Origin: an uncultured Collinsella sp.
GTDB lineage: Bacteria > Actinomycetota > Coriobacteriia > Coriobacteriales > Coriobacteriaceae
Assembly: GCA_934647195.1 (NCBI GenBank)
Contig: CAKUFD010000001.1
Span: forward strand, 124,001 to 188,000
Reading direction: 5' to 3'
Length of the DNA stretch: 64,000 nt
In this document: positions 55,048 through 62,733 of the stretch, in pieces
Layout of the letters: the number at the start of each line of letters is the position of its first letter
Position numbering within the stretch: position 1 is the stretch's first letter
Made by a program: the position numbers and the translations under genes
The notes under the pieces: generated by a model
Database searches by the model: none
What the model was told of the DNA's origin: nothing
The model's input: only the letters and a program-made list of their open reading frames with translations

Positions 55048-56007
55048 TTATCGCCGTCCCGCTCGCGCGAGAGCCATCTCGACCAAGCTCACACAAGCAT
55101 CGGAAAACTCGATGTTGGCATGGCGCAGCTCATCTGGAAATAGCGAAGCATCAGTCATGCCAGGAATAGTATTGGTTTCGAGAATAACAGGTCCTGTGGA
55201 CGTCACGATAAAGTCACTGCGCGAAATTCCAAAACATCCCAAAGCCTCATGAGCACGGCAGGCAAGGTCTTGAGCGCACTCATAATCCTCTTTGCTAATC
55301 CTGGCGGGAATACGATGAATATCGGTGGGGTCGATATATTTCACATCCAAATCGTAAAAATCACTCTGCTCGGGACAGCAAATCTCAACAACCGGAAGAG
55401 CCTTGAGCGTCTCGTCATCCCCAAATACGCCAACGGTGATCTCGGTGCCTACAAGGCGCTGTTCGATAAGAACCTTATCGCTATATTTAAATGCCTTCTC
55501 AATGGCGCAGGGGAGTTCGGAGGGGTTTTTGACAAGAGAGATTCCATAGCTCGACCCATTTACCGCCGGCTTCACAAAGCTCTCTTCACCCACAACCATC
55601 ACAATGTCCTCAACGGTTATGGGATCGTCCTTCTTCAAGGTCACGCCCTTTGCAATCGGAATACCCGCGCTGGCATAGATAAGCTTCGAAACATCCTTGT
55701 CCGCGCCACACGCGCTTGAAAACGCATCTGACGCCGTGTAGGGGATATCAAGATAATCGAGTACGTGCTGGATTTCTCCATCCTCGCCGCCGGCACCGTG
55801 CAGAGCAAGGAACGCCAGATCGTAGGAACGAATGCTATCTATGAATGCCTTATCCGCCGGGTCGAGCAGGTCGACCCTTGCAAACCCAGCAGCTTGCAGC
55901 GCGTTTTTCGCATTCTCGCCCGATTTGAGAGAAACCTCTCGCTCCGACGATCTTCCCCCTGCAAGAACCGCAATGCGAAGATTCTTATCGATAGCCTGGG
56001 TTTGCAT
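55048..56007 (-). CDS. ddl: D-alanine--D-alanine ligase
   Basis: ATP-grasp ligase that makes the D-Ala-D-Ala end of the peptidoglycan precursor. The 319 residues have VLAGGRSSEREVSL at the N terminus, LALHGAGGEDGEIQ, FVKPAVNGSSYGI, EITVGVFGDDE, and the C-terminal SDFIVTSTGPVILETNTIPGMT. GTGGGGG lies five bases before the ATG at 56007. It leads a two-gene operon with the helicase. Confidence 0.95.
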   Translation of the reverse strand: MQTQAIDKNLRIAVLAGGRSSEREVSLKSGENAKNALQAAGFARVDLLDPADKAFIDSIRSYDLAFLALHGAGGEDGEIQHVLDYLDIPYTASDAFSSACGADKDVSKLIYASAGIPIAKGVTLKKDDPITVEDIVMVVGEESFVKPAVNGSSYGISLVKNPSELPCAIEKAFKYSDKVLIEQRLVGTEITVGVFGDDETLKALPVVEICCPEQSDFYDLDVKYIDPTDIHRIPARISKEDYECAQDLACRAHEALGCFGISRSDFIVTSTGPVILETNTIPGMTDASLFPDELRHANIEFSDACVSLVEMALARAGRR

Positions 56008-56101
56008 CGTTCCCCCACTCAACAGCAAAAAAGACCTCAAACACGATGTACTTTTACGTATCTCGCGCCTCCCTGCTCCTTTTAATTCGCAGAGATACTT
56101 T

Positions 56102-56107
56102 ATTGTA
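56102..56107 (-). promoter_or_regulatory. Candidate -10 box of ddl
   Basis: TACAAT on the minus strand, 94 bases before the start codon, in the divergent gap with rlmN. No clear -35 box. Confidence 0.35.
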
Positions 56108-56145
56108 GAGGCAACTTTGTTTTTTAGCGTATTGAAAGGGGCATC

Positions 56146-57198
56146 ATGGAGCAGATTGTCCGTAAACGGGATATCCGCGATCTTACCTATGCCGAACTCG
56201 CCGAGGTTGTCTCCTCATGTGGTCAGCCCGCATTCCGCACCAAGCAGCTGCATGAGTGGATTTCTATTAAGAACGTATGTTCGTTTGACGAAATGACAAA
56301 CCTCCCAAAAACCCTTCGTGCCGCCCTCGAGGAAGATTATTGCTTCAATACACCTAAAGAGATCGTTAAGCAGGTTTCCCGCGACGGTTCGCGTAAATAC
56401 CTCCTTGAGTTCTCTGACGGCGTTTCCGTAGAGACTGTTGGCATGCCGACCCGCAACAAGCTCTCTGTCTGCGTTTCCACCCAGGCTGGATGCGGAATGG
56501 GCTGCGCGTTCTGTGCAACCGGGCTCTCTGGTCTCACCCGTTCTCTAACGGCCCGCGAGATCGTTGACCAGGTTCTCCATGTTTCCCAGGACTTTGGCGA
56601 GCGCGTTACCAGTGTTGTCTTCATGGGCCAAGGTGAACCCTTCAATAACTTTGACAATGTCCTCGAAGCACTTCGCACTCTTAATGACCCTGAGGGTTTT
56701 GCCATCGGCGCACGTCACCTAACCGTTTCTACCAGCGGTATCATCCCTGGAATCCGCCGTTTTGCAGACCTTCCCGAGCAGTTCACCCTCGCTATCTCGC
56801 TGCACTCTGCTATCCAGTCAACGCGTAACCAGCTGATGCCTGGTGTTAAAAAGTTCACGTTGCCGCGCCTTCACGAGGCAATCCAGCTCTACGTTGAGAA
56901 AACCGGTCGTAGGCCCACGTATGAATACGCAATGATCGATGGCGTCAACGACAATAACCCTGAGATGAACGCACTTGTTGAGTTTTGTGAGGGCACACTC
57001 TGCCATGTCAACCTCATTCAGCTCAACAACATCGAGAACAGCCCGCTTAAGCCTTCACCCATCTCCAAGGTCGAAGAGCTCCAGCGTCGTCTTTCCAAGC
57101 ACGGCGTTGAGACCACGATCCGCAACTCGCGCGGGGGAGACATCGATGCCGCATGCGGTCAGCTTAAACAGCGTCGTTTTAAGAGCAACGAATCTTAA
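56146..57198 (+). CDS. rlmN: Dual-specificity rRNA/tRNA adenine-C2 methyltransferase
   Basis: Radical-SAM enzyme that methylates A2503 of 23S rRNA and A37 of some tRNAs. The 350-residue protein has the iron-sulfur motif CGMGCAFCATG, FMGQGEPFNNF, GIRRFADLPEQ, the ISLHSAIQ strand, YEYAMIDGVND, and a C-terminal RNSRGGDIDAACGQL, where the second catalytic cysteine lies. The upstream gene ddl is divergent. A terminator follows 20 bases after the stop. Confidence 0.96.
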   Translation: MEQIVRKRDIRDLTYAELAEVVSSCGQPAFRTKQLHEWISIKNVCSFDEMTNLPKTLRAALEEDYCFNTPKEIVKQVSRDGSRKYLLEFSDGVSVETVGMPTRNKLSVCVSTQAGCGMGCAFCATGLSGLTRSLTAREIVDQVLHVSQDFGERVTSVVFMGQGEPFNNFDNVLEALRTLNDPEGFAIGARHLTVSTSGIIPGIRRFADLPEQFTLAISLHSAIQSTRNQLMPGVKKFTLPRLHEAIQLYVEKTGRRPTYEYAMIDGVNDNNPEMNALVEFCEGTLCHVNLIQLNNIENSPLKPSPISKVEELQRRLSKHGVETTIRNSRGGDIDAACGQLKQRRFKSNES

Positions 57199-57201
57199 TA
57201 C

Positions 57202-57217
57202 CGTTTCACATGAAACA
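57202..57217. other. Degenerate parS-like site
   Basis: CGTTTCACATGAAACA matches the parS consensus TGTTTCACGTGAAACA at 14 of 16 positions. It lies between the rlmN stop and its terminator, 2.1 kb from the cluster of three parS sites. Confidence 0.5.
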
Positions 57218-57218
57218 T

Positions 57219-57255
57219 CAAAAGCCGCCGCTCGAAACCGAGCAGCGGCTTTTTT
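57219..57255 (+). terminator. Terminator of rlmN
   Basis: AAAGCCGC-C-GCTCG (57221-57234) pairs with CGAGC-A-GCGGCTTT (57239-57252), followed by a T-run to 57255. Confidence 0.9.
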
Positions 57256-57294
57256 AGTAGCGCCATTTCATTAGCTAGACGATGGCAAGCTACA

Positions 57295-57328
57295 AGAAAG
57301 GGACAAGGCAGACACCTTGTCCCTTTTG
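57295..57328. terminator. Bidirectional terminator between rlmN and the parAB operon
   Basis: A perfect 12-bp stem AAAGGGACAAGG/CCTTGTCCCTTT (57297-57308 with 57315-57326) has T-rich sequence on both strands. It serves the minus-strand parAB operon and backs up the rlmN terminator. Confidence 0.85.
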
Positions 57329-57359
57329 TATGGAGCACTCAATGGAAGCAAGTATTTTA

Positions 57360-57371
57360 TAAGGTACCTTA
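57360..57371. repeat. GGTACC-centred palindrome on a stop codon (copy 1)
   Basis: TAAGGTACCTTA is a perfect 12-base palindrome that contains the stop codon of the small gene after parB. A larger palindrome with the same centre covers the yidC stop at 60853-60874. Confidence 0.5.
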
Positions 57372-57620
57372 ATAACCAATCATATCCCATTGATTGGAGA
57401 CCCAATCCTGATTGACTTTTGGGTTCTTGGTCATCTGAGCCGTTTTTAATGCCACATCTTCTGTAACACTATTTACTTTCTTTTTTGACTCTTTGTACAT
57501 ATCCCGTGCGCCGCGTGTCAGTCGACCACGAAACTCTTGATCACTCGCGATCTTATAACCAAAAAACGTTCCAGCGACGACAATTGCACCGAGCCCGAGA
57601 TACCCAAATACCTTTTTCAT
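57369..57620 (-). CDS. Small membrane-anchored protein after parB
   Basis: An 83-residue protein with an N-terminal hydrophobic helix (about 4-22, VFGYLGLGAIVVAGTFFG) and a charged, probably helical remainder, similar in layout to YtxH-type small proteins. I cannot assign a function. GGAGG lies inside the end of parB and the ATG directly follows the parB stop (TAA-ATG), so it is the third gene of the parAB operon. Confidence 0.8.
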   Translation of the reverse strand: MKKVFGYLGLGAIVVAGTFFGYKIASDQEFRGRLTRGARDMYKESKKKVNSVTEDVALKTAQMTKNPKVNQDWVSNQWDMIGY

Positions 57621-58490
57621 TTATTCCTCCGCACTGTTCATAACAACTGACAGAATCTGCGAAAGCTCTTCCTCATCCTTGAACTCGATTTCGATCTTGT
57701 TCTTTCCGCGAGACGACTTCACCTTAACGTTCGTATTGAAAACCTGGCGTAAAGCACGCGCGGCTTTTTTATAAGACTGCGGTGTAACAGCCTTAGGCTT
57801 CTTTGGCTCATCTCCGACAGAAAACAATGGAGCAAGGTTCTCAGTCGCTCGAACGGACAGTCCTTCATCAACAACCTTTTGGGCAAGGCGAATCCTAGCT
57901 TCTTCAAAGGGAACGGCAAGGATTGCACGCGCATGACCAGCCGCCATCTTCCCATCAAAGAGGAATTGCTGAACCTCATCTGGGAGATCAAGAAGTCGAA
58001 GCGAGTTGGTAATTGCAGAGCGAGACTTTGAGACCGCTTTCGAAAGAGCATCTTGAGTCATTCCGCTTTCTTTCAGAAGCTGTTTATATCCTTTAGCCTC
58101 TTCAATCGGATTCAGGTCGGATCGCTGAAGATTCTCGATCAAAGCTAGCTCAAGCATCTTTTGATCATCAACATCCCTGATGATCACGGGCAACTTTTCA
58201 ATACCCGCAATCTTTGATGCCTGATATCTACGCTCACCAGCGATGATTTCGTATTTCTGCCCTTTCTTGCGAACCAGCAGAGGCTGTAATACACCATTCT
58301 CACGAATCGACTCACTCAGCTCCTGAAGCTGAGTTTCGTTAAAATAAGTTCGAGGCTGATTGGGATTAGGCTGAATCTTTTCAATATCAATAACAGTATC
58401 AGAAGAAGCACTCCCGGTCTCTGTTTGAGCTTCACCCATCAGTGCATTCAGACCACGACCAAGTGCTTGCTTTTTCTTAGGACTAGGCAC
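57621..58490 (-). CDS. parB: Chromosome partitioning protein ParB
   Basis: CTP-dependent clamp that loads at parS and spreads along DNA, recruiting condensin and ParA. The 289 residues have the ParA-contact start GRGLNALMGE, the CTP/parS-loading motif GERRYQAS, ENLQRSDLNPIEEA and a helix-turn-helix (GMTQDALSKAVSKSRSAITN), and a C-terminal dimer domain. It overlaps parA by eight bases, and three parS sites lie just upstream of parA. Confidence 0.97.
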   Translation of the reverse strand: MPSPKKKQALGRGLNALMGEAQTETGSASSDTVIDIEKIQPNPNQPRTYFNETQLQELSESIRENGVLQPLLVRKKGQKYEIIAGERRYQASKIAGIEKLPVIIRDVDDQKMLELALIENLQRSDLNPIEEAKGYKQLLKESGMTQDALSKAVSKSRSAITNSLRLLDLPDEVQQFLFDGKMAAGHARAILAVPFEEARIRLAQKVVDEGLSVRATENLAPLFSVGDEPKKPKAVTPQSYKKAARALRQVFNTNVKVKSSRGKNKIEIEFKDEEELSQILSVVMNSAEE

Positions 58491-59283
58491 GGCGAATCAC
58501 CTCTTTGGCAAGATCCATATATGCTTTTGAACCCTTATTGTTTGGAGCATAGGTAATTACCGGCATTCCAAAGGAAGGCGCCTCGGAAACCTTAACTGAA
58601 CGAGGGATGCAAGTCTTAAACGCTTTATCACCAAAGAACCCTTTGACTTCATCAACAACCTGATTCGAAAGCGAAGTGCGGGAATCGTACATCGTGAGAA
58701 GAACACCATAGGTTTCAAGTTCTTTATTAATACGCGTTTTAACCATACGCATAGATTCCAGCAGCTTGGTAACACCCTCAAGCGCATAGTACTCGCATTG
58801 AATGGGAATGAGCACGCTGTCGGCAGCGGTCAAAGCGTTAATTGTCAGCAAGCCAAGCGAGGGAGGGCAATCGATAAAGATAAAATCAAACTCATCCACG
58901 ATCGGCTCAAGAAGATCTTTTAAGCGTGTTTCTCTCGCCATTGCAGAAACAAGCTCAATTTCCGCTCCTGCAAGCTGAATCGTAGCGGGAACTACAAATA
59001 CACGTTTGCAGTCAGTAGATTGAATAATCTCCTCCGCTGGGACATCATGAAGCAGAGAATCATAGACACAGGCTTCAAGCTTCTCTTTATCGATTCCAAA
59101 TCCACTTGTCGTATTTCCCTGCGGGTCAAAATCTACAATGAGTACCTTTTTGTTCTGCTCACCCAGCGCTGCTGCAAGATTTACTGCAGTGGTTGATTTA
59201 CCAACGCCACCCTTTTGATTGATGATTGCAATGACACGCGTGTCTTTTGTGCTTTTAGACCTTTTAACGTCTCTAAAGCCCAC
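58483..59283 (-). CDS. parA: Chromosome partitioning ATPase ParA
   Basis: DNA-binding ATPase that moves ParB-bound origins apart. The 266 residues have the deviant Walker A INQKGGVGKSTTAVN, VDFDPQGNTTSG and FIDCPPSLGLLTINAL. The open frame begins at 59325, but that ATG has no ribosome binding site and runs up to parS1. The GTG at 59283 has AAGGAGG five bases upstream and is the better start. The C terminus overlaps parB. Confidence 0.95.
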   Translation of the reverse strand: MGFRDVKRSKSTKDTRVIAIINQKGGVGKSTTAVNLAAALGEQNKKVLIVDFDPQGNTTSGFGIDKEKLEACVYDSLLHDVPAEEIIQSTDCKRVFVVPATIQLAGAEIELVSAMARETRLKDLLEPIVDEFDFIFIDCPPSLGLLTINALTAADSVLIPIQCEYYALEGVTKLLESMRMVKTRINKELETYGVLLTMYDSRTSLSNQVVDEVKGFFGDKAFKTCIPRSVKVSEAPSFGMPVITYAPNNKGSKAYMDLAKEVIRRA

Positions 59284-59327
59284 GTCACCCTCCTTGTATA
59301 ATTGAACTTCATTTTGAGTGATCATAT

Positions 59328-59343
59328 TGTTTCACGTGAAACC
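59328..59343. other. parS site 1 (15 of 16 match)
   Basis: TGTTTCACGTGAAACC differs from the parS consensus at its last base. It lies 44 bases upstream of the preferred parA start. Confidence 0.93.
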
Positions 59344-59368
59344 ATTGAATTCCTTATAGAAGTCGCGA

Positions 59369-59384
59369 TGTTTCACGTGAAACA
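59369..59384. other. parS site 2 (perfect)
   Basis: TGTTTCACGTGAAACA is a perfect match to the parS consensus, 41 bases from site 1. Confidence 0.97.
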
Positions 59385-59406
59385 ATTCAATTTCTATAGC
59401 CCATTA

Positions 59407-59422
59407 TGTTTCACGTGAAACA
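59407..59422. other. parS site 3 (perfect)
   Basis: TGTTTCACGTGAAACA is a perfect match to the parS consensus, 38 bases from site 2 and one base from the rsmG stop. Confidence 0.97.
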
Positions 59423-59423
59423 A

Positions 59424-60185
59424 TCATGCAAGGGGATTTTTCCGAGCCATTCCGTTTGGACGCGGTAAAGAAATTGAAGGATTAGATACACGCTCGAAAA
59501 TAAATACCTCACGATGCCCGAGATTGGAAGGAAGATCGTACACATCATTTTGAATCAACTTGAGGCCACAAATAGAGGCTGCTTTGCAAGCAGAAATGAG
59601 CTCATCATCTTGAGGATTACCCTTAGATATAACAAGGCGTCCATGCTCCGAAAGAAATGGAGCTGCATACTCAATGAGAATGGGCATACCGGCAAGAGCT
59701 CTCGCAACAACGATATCAAAACATCCTCGTTTTTGAAGAGCATACTCTTCGATACGAGTATGAACTGCAGCGGCTCTTTTAAGCTGAAGCTTCTGAATGA
59801 TAGCGTTGACCGCATTGACCTTTTTTCCAACAGAATCAATGAAGGTTCCGTTGGCTCCAGTTGCAATAGCTAACGGAACCCCAGGGAAACCAGCACCCGT
59901 GCCCATATCAAGATAAGCAAGATCGGAAGAATCGAAGTATCGAACAAGAAGAAGAGAATCGAGAAGATGGAGAACGAGAGCCTCGTCAAGATCGGTAATG
60001 CGCGTGAGATTGATATAGGAATTGATCTGTTCAACATAAAGAAGGTGTAGAAGACAATCATGAGCCTGCTGATCGGAAAGGGAAATATTGAAGTCGGCGC
60101 AGACATCAAGGAGCTTTTCAACCAGAACCTTGATCTGCTGGTCTGTATATTCAGGCTCCTTAAGAACAATAGGACGACCAGACAT
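59424..60185 (-). CDS. rsmG: 16S rRNA (guanine-N7)-methyltransferase
   Basis: SAM-dependent enzyme that methylates G527 of 16S rRNA (formerly GidB). The 253-residue protein has the SAM-binding LDMGTGAGFPGVPLAIA and VNAIIQKLQL, and VVARALAGMPIL. AAGGAG lies four bases before the start. It lies between jag and the parS cluster, its usual place near the origin. Confidence 0.95.
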   Translation of the reverse strand: MSGRPIVLKEPEYTDQQIKVLVEKLLDVCADFNISLSDQQAHDCLLHLLYVEQINSYINLTRITDLDEALVLHLLDSLLLVRYFDSSDLAYLDMGTGAGFPGVPLAIATGANGTFIDSVGKKVNAVNAIIQKLQLKRAAAVHTRIEEYALQKRGCFDIVVARALAGMPILIEYAAPFLSEHGRLVISKGNPQDDELISACKAASICGLKLIQNDVYDLPSNLGHREVFIFERVSNPSISLPRPNGMARKNPLA

Positions 60186-60287
60186 TGTTACTCCTTAATC
60201 GATTTCGGACTGAAATCAGTGTATCAAGAATTTCAGTCAAAAAAAGAGGGTCATCTCTGACCCTCTCACAACGTTATAAACAGAAGC

Positions 60288-60842
60288 CTAAGCGACAGTG
60301 ATAACAACACGGCGCTCGGGATCAGAACCCTCGGAGTGTGTGTCGACCTTCTTGTTCTCACGAAGAGCAATATGAACAAGACGACGCTCATAAGCACTCA
60401 TAGGAGGAAGACTGACAGTGGAGTGCTGACGAACCGCACGCGAAGCTGCAGAGTGAGCCATAGAAATAACCTTGTCATGGCGACGACTCTTGTATCCCTC
60501 AACGTCAACAGAGATGGGATAGCGGAACCCAAGACGACGGCTCACCAGAAGCGAGAACATAGTCTGAAGGGATTCCAGAGTGCGACCATGACGACCAATA
60601 AGAACTGCAAGATCGGGAGCAGTCACATCGAGAATAAGTTCGCCCTCATCGCCCTCATACTCATCGATGGACGAATCCGAGGCGTCAAAATAACCAAGGA
60701 TGGAACGAAGAATAGAGATAGCAACATCAGCGATGGTGTCGAGCTGCTCATCGGTGAGCTCTTCGCCTGCTTTATATGCTGCGGCGATTTCCGGATAGTC
60801 ACCTGAATACTCAGTAGACATCTCCTCGTTGATATCAGACAT
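60288..60842 (-). CDS. khpB: KH/R3H RNA-binding protein (Jag/KhpB)
   Basis: RNA-binding protein often found after yidC. The 184 residues have an acidic N-terminal region, a KH-II domain with the GxxG-type loop LIGRHGRTLESLQ, and an R3H domain with SAYERRLVHIALRE. In streptococci and relatives it affects cell elongation; the target here is unknown. GGAG six bases upstream supports the start at 60842. Confidence 0.93.
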   Translation of the reverse strand: MSDINEEMSTEYSGDYPEIAAAYKAGEELTDEQLDTIADVAISILRSILGYFDASDSSIDEYEGDEGELILDVTAPDLAVLIGRHGRTLESLQTMFSLLVSRRLGFRYPISVDVEGYKSRRHDKVISMAHSAASRAVRQHSTVSLPPMSAYERRLVHIALRENKKVDTHSEGSDPERRVVITVA

Positions 60843-60852
60843 GGAACACTCC

Positions 60853-60874
60853 AATTATTAGGTACCTAATAATT
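60853..60874. repeat. Perfect 22-base palindrome on the yidC stop codon (copy 2)
   Basis: A perfect 22-base palindrome, AATTATTAGGT followed by its reverse complement, covers the yidC stop codon and lies 11 bases before the jag start. It shares the GGTACC centre with the palindrome at 57360-57371. It could be an operator or a strong hairpin in the transcript. Confidence 0.65.
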
Positions 60875-61643
60875 ACTTCTTCTTATGAGGGCGGGGCTTA
60901 TGCTCACGGCGGACAACATTGACCTCGATAGGAGCATTGGCCATACGCTCTTCTTCCTCGGCCTTTGCCTTATCGATGACCTTCTGGGTAACGAAGATCT
61001 GCTGGATGACCTGCCAAGCGGAAGACACGTCATAGTACAGAAGAACACCGGCGGGCAGGCTCCAACCAATGAACAGCATGAAGAAAGACATGATGATTGC
61101 CGTGGTCTTCATGGTCTGAGCCTGGGCACCCGTCTGGTTGCGAGACATATAGAGCTGCGGGATAAGCGTCAGGACGGCAAACAGCAGCAGCGCGACGACA
61201 TAAGGCGCGGCGACACCAAAACCCTGGGGCAACGTAGCCGCAACAGAGGTCTGAAGGTTGGGGAGAATACCGTAGAAGGAGAAGGTCTCTCCATCAAAGT
61301 AATCGCCAAGATGCTGGAGCAGCGTGAACAGAGCGCACAGGATGGGCATCTGGATCAACAGGGGCAGGCAGCCACCGAAAGGGCTGAACTTGTTCTCGGC
61401 GTAAAACTTCTGCATCTCCTGCGACTGACGCTGGGGGTCGTCGGCGTAGCGCTCCTGAATCTCCTGAATCTTAGGAGTGAGCACCTGCATGCGAGCAGTG
61501 GACTTGCTCGACTTGATCATCAGCGGCGTCAGGAGCAAACGAATGATGACAACCAAGATGATGATGGACAGACCCCAGTCGACAGCAAACTGCTGAATCA
61601 ACGCGAGAATCTGAAAAAGGACGTTAACGATCCAATCCCACAT
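60873..61643 (-). CDS. yidC: Membrane protein insertase YidC
   Basis: Inserts and folds membrane proteins, alone or with SecYEG. The 256 residues are the short form without the large periplasmic domain: a first helix near 18-40, the conserved substrate groove helices (IKSSKSTARMQVLTPKIQEI between) and a cytoplasmic coiled loop, with further helices near 95-110, 145-165 and 180-200. The C-terminal tail is basic, as in forms that contact ribosomes. Confidence 0.95.
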   Translation of the reverse strand: MWDWIVNVLFQILALIQQFAVDWGLSIIILVVIIRLLLTPLMIKSSKSTARMQVLTPKIQEIQERYADDPQRQSQEMQKFYAENKFSPFGGCLPLLIQMPILCALFTLLQHLGDYFDGETFSFYGILPNLQTSVAATLPQGFGVAAPYVVALLLFAVLTLIPQLYMSRNQTGAQAQTMKTTAIIMSFFMLFIGWSLPAGVLLYYDVSSAWQVIQQIFVTQKVIDKAKAEEEERMANAPIEVNVVRREHKPRPHKKK

Positions 61644-61671
61644 GTAATAATCCTCCGATACGAATCATGCC

Positions 61672-61905
61672 TCACGGCACGGGATCATAGCCGCCGTCAT
61701 GCAAGGGATTGCACCGAAGAATGCGGCGTAATCCAAGCCAACAGCCTTTAAGAACACCATACTTACCTACAGCTTCGACAACATACTGCGAACATGTGGG
61801 GAAGTATATACATGAATCGGGTAGGAGGGGTGAAATATAACGCTGATAGCACCGAATGAGCGCTATGGCCGCACGCTGAGGAAGCGACCGGCGCGCACTA
61901 TCCAT
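61672..61905 (-). CDS. yidD: Membrane protein insertion efficiency factor
   Basis: A 77-residue protein that aids membrane insertion. The family motif [19 protein letters not shown] is followed by [20 protein letters not shown] at the C terminus. I chose the ATG at 61905, which overlaps rnpA by eight bases. A TTG at 61935 would lengthen it into rnpA. Confidence 0.92.
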   Translation of the reverse strand: MDSARRSLPQRAAIALIRCYQRYISPLLPDSCIYFPTCSQYVVEAVGKYGVLKGCWLGLRRILRCNPLHDGGYDPVP

Positions 61906-62227
61906 CCAAACCAGCCCGAACACATAAGGACTCAAGAGCCGCTGTCATCTCTGCAGGAGACGACGTGCGGGTCTTGGGGGTTGCAAATAGAATGATCTCG
62001 TACCCATCTCTCGGTAGGCGACACGTACGTGCGGCTTCTCTCAAAACGCGCTTAGAGCGATTGCGCACAACAGCGCAACCCAGCCTTTTGGCAGCAACGA
62101 AGGCGACCCGACCTGGATCGCCTTCGTTGCTTGAACCACATATAACCATTCTTATCAGGGGATGGTTATACCGCTTCCCCTGCGTGAACACATGCTCGAA
62201 ATCTTTCCGAGACTTCAATGTCCTCAT
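61898..62227 (-). CDS. rnpA: Ribonuclease P protein component
   Basis: A 109-residue basic protein that assists the RNase P RNA in tRNA 5' maturation. The conserved motif [17 protein letters not shown] and the start [16 protein letters not shown] are present. It lies 15 bases after rpmH, the universal rpmH-rnpA pair. Confidence 0.96.
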   Translation of the reverse strand: MRTLKSRKDFEHVFTQGKRYNHPLIRMVICGSSNEGDPGRVAFVAAKRLGCAVVRNRSKRVLREAARTCRLPRDGYEIILFATPKTRTSSPAEMTAALESLCVRAGLDG

Positions 62228-62242
62228 GCGAGAAGCATGCGC

Positions 62243-62386
62243 TTATTTATCGCTGACGGTCAGACGCTTGCGGCCCTTGGCACGACGGCGAGCGAGCACG
62301 GCGCGGCCGCCCTTGGTAGCCATACGAGCACGGAAGCCGTGAGTCTTAGCACGCTTGCGCTTATTAGGTTGGTAAGTACGCTTCAT
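62243..62386 (-). CDS. rpmH: 50S ribosomal protein L34
   Basis: A 47-residue, very basic protein of the large subunit that starts [18 protein letters not shown] and ends LTVSDK, read directly from the minus strand. GGAGG lies nine bases before the ATG. It is the first gene of the origin-side operon and is easily missed because it is so short. Confidence 0.97.
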   Translation of the reverse strand: MKRTYQPNKRKRAKTHGFRARMATKGGRAVLARRRAKGRKRLTVSDK

Positions 62387-62733
62387 GGTAAAAATCCTCC
62401 TGCTGCATTTCGTGAGTTCACGATTTAGACACCTGAGCTTTGAAATTGTAGGGAATATGGTGCGCCGATGTCAATCAAAAGAATCTAAAAGAACCCAAGT
62501 CACCATAGGTTTCTTCACGTTTTTCAAACCTCTTAAATCATTCAACGATTGTTTTCACACTTTTTCACGCGCTTTTCTCAAGTTTTCAACAGGTCACGTT
62601 GAAAGCGTTGATAACTTTTCGTCGCGTTTTATCACTTTTCATCCATTTGGGAAAAGTTGTTGAAAAGTGAAAAAACCTTATGCACGATGCTGCTATCCTT
62701 GGATACACGAGAAAACTGTTGAGAGAGAAAACG
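62387..62733. other. AT-rich candidate origin region between rpmH and the ATPase gene
   Basis: About 350 bases without a gene. It contains DnaA-box-like nonamers TTTTCAACA (62583-62591, 7 of 9), its reverse complement TGTTGAAAA (62658-62666), and TTATCAACG on the minus strand (62606-62614), amid AT-rich TTTTCAC stretches. The rpmH and ATPase promoters must also be here. Whether this is the origin or only its edge cannot be told, since the dnaA-dnaN gap, a common origin site, is outside the window. Confidence 0.45.
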
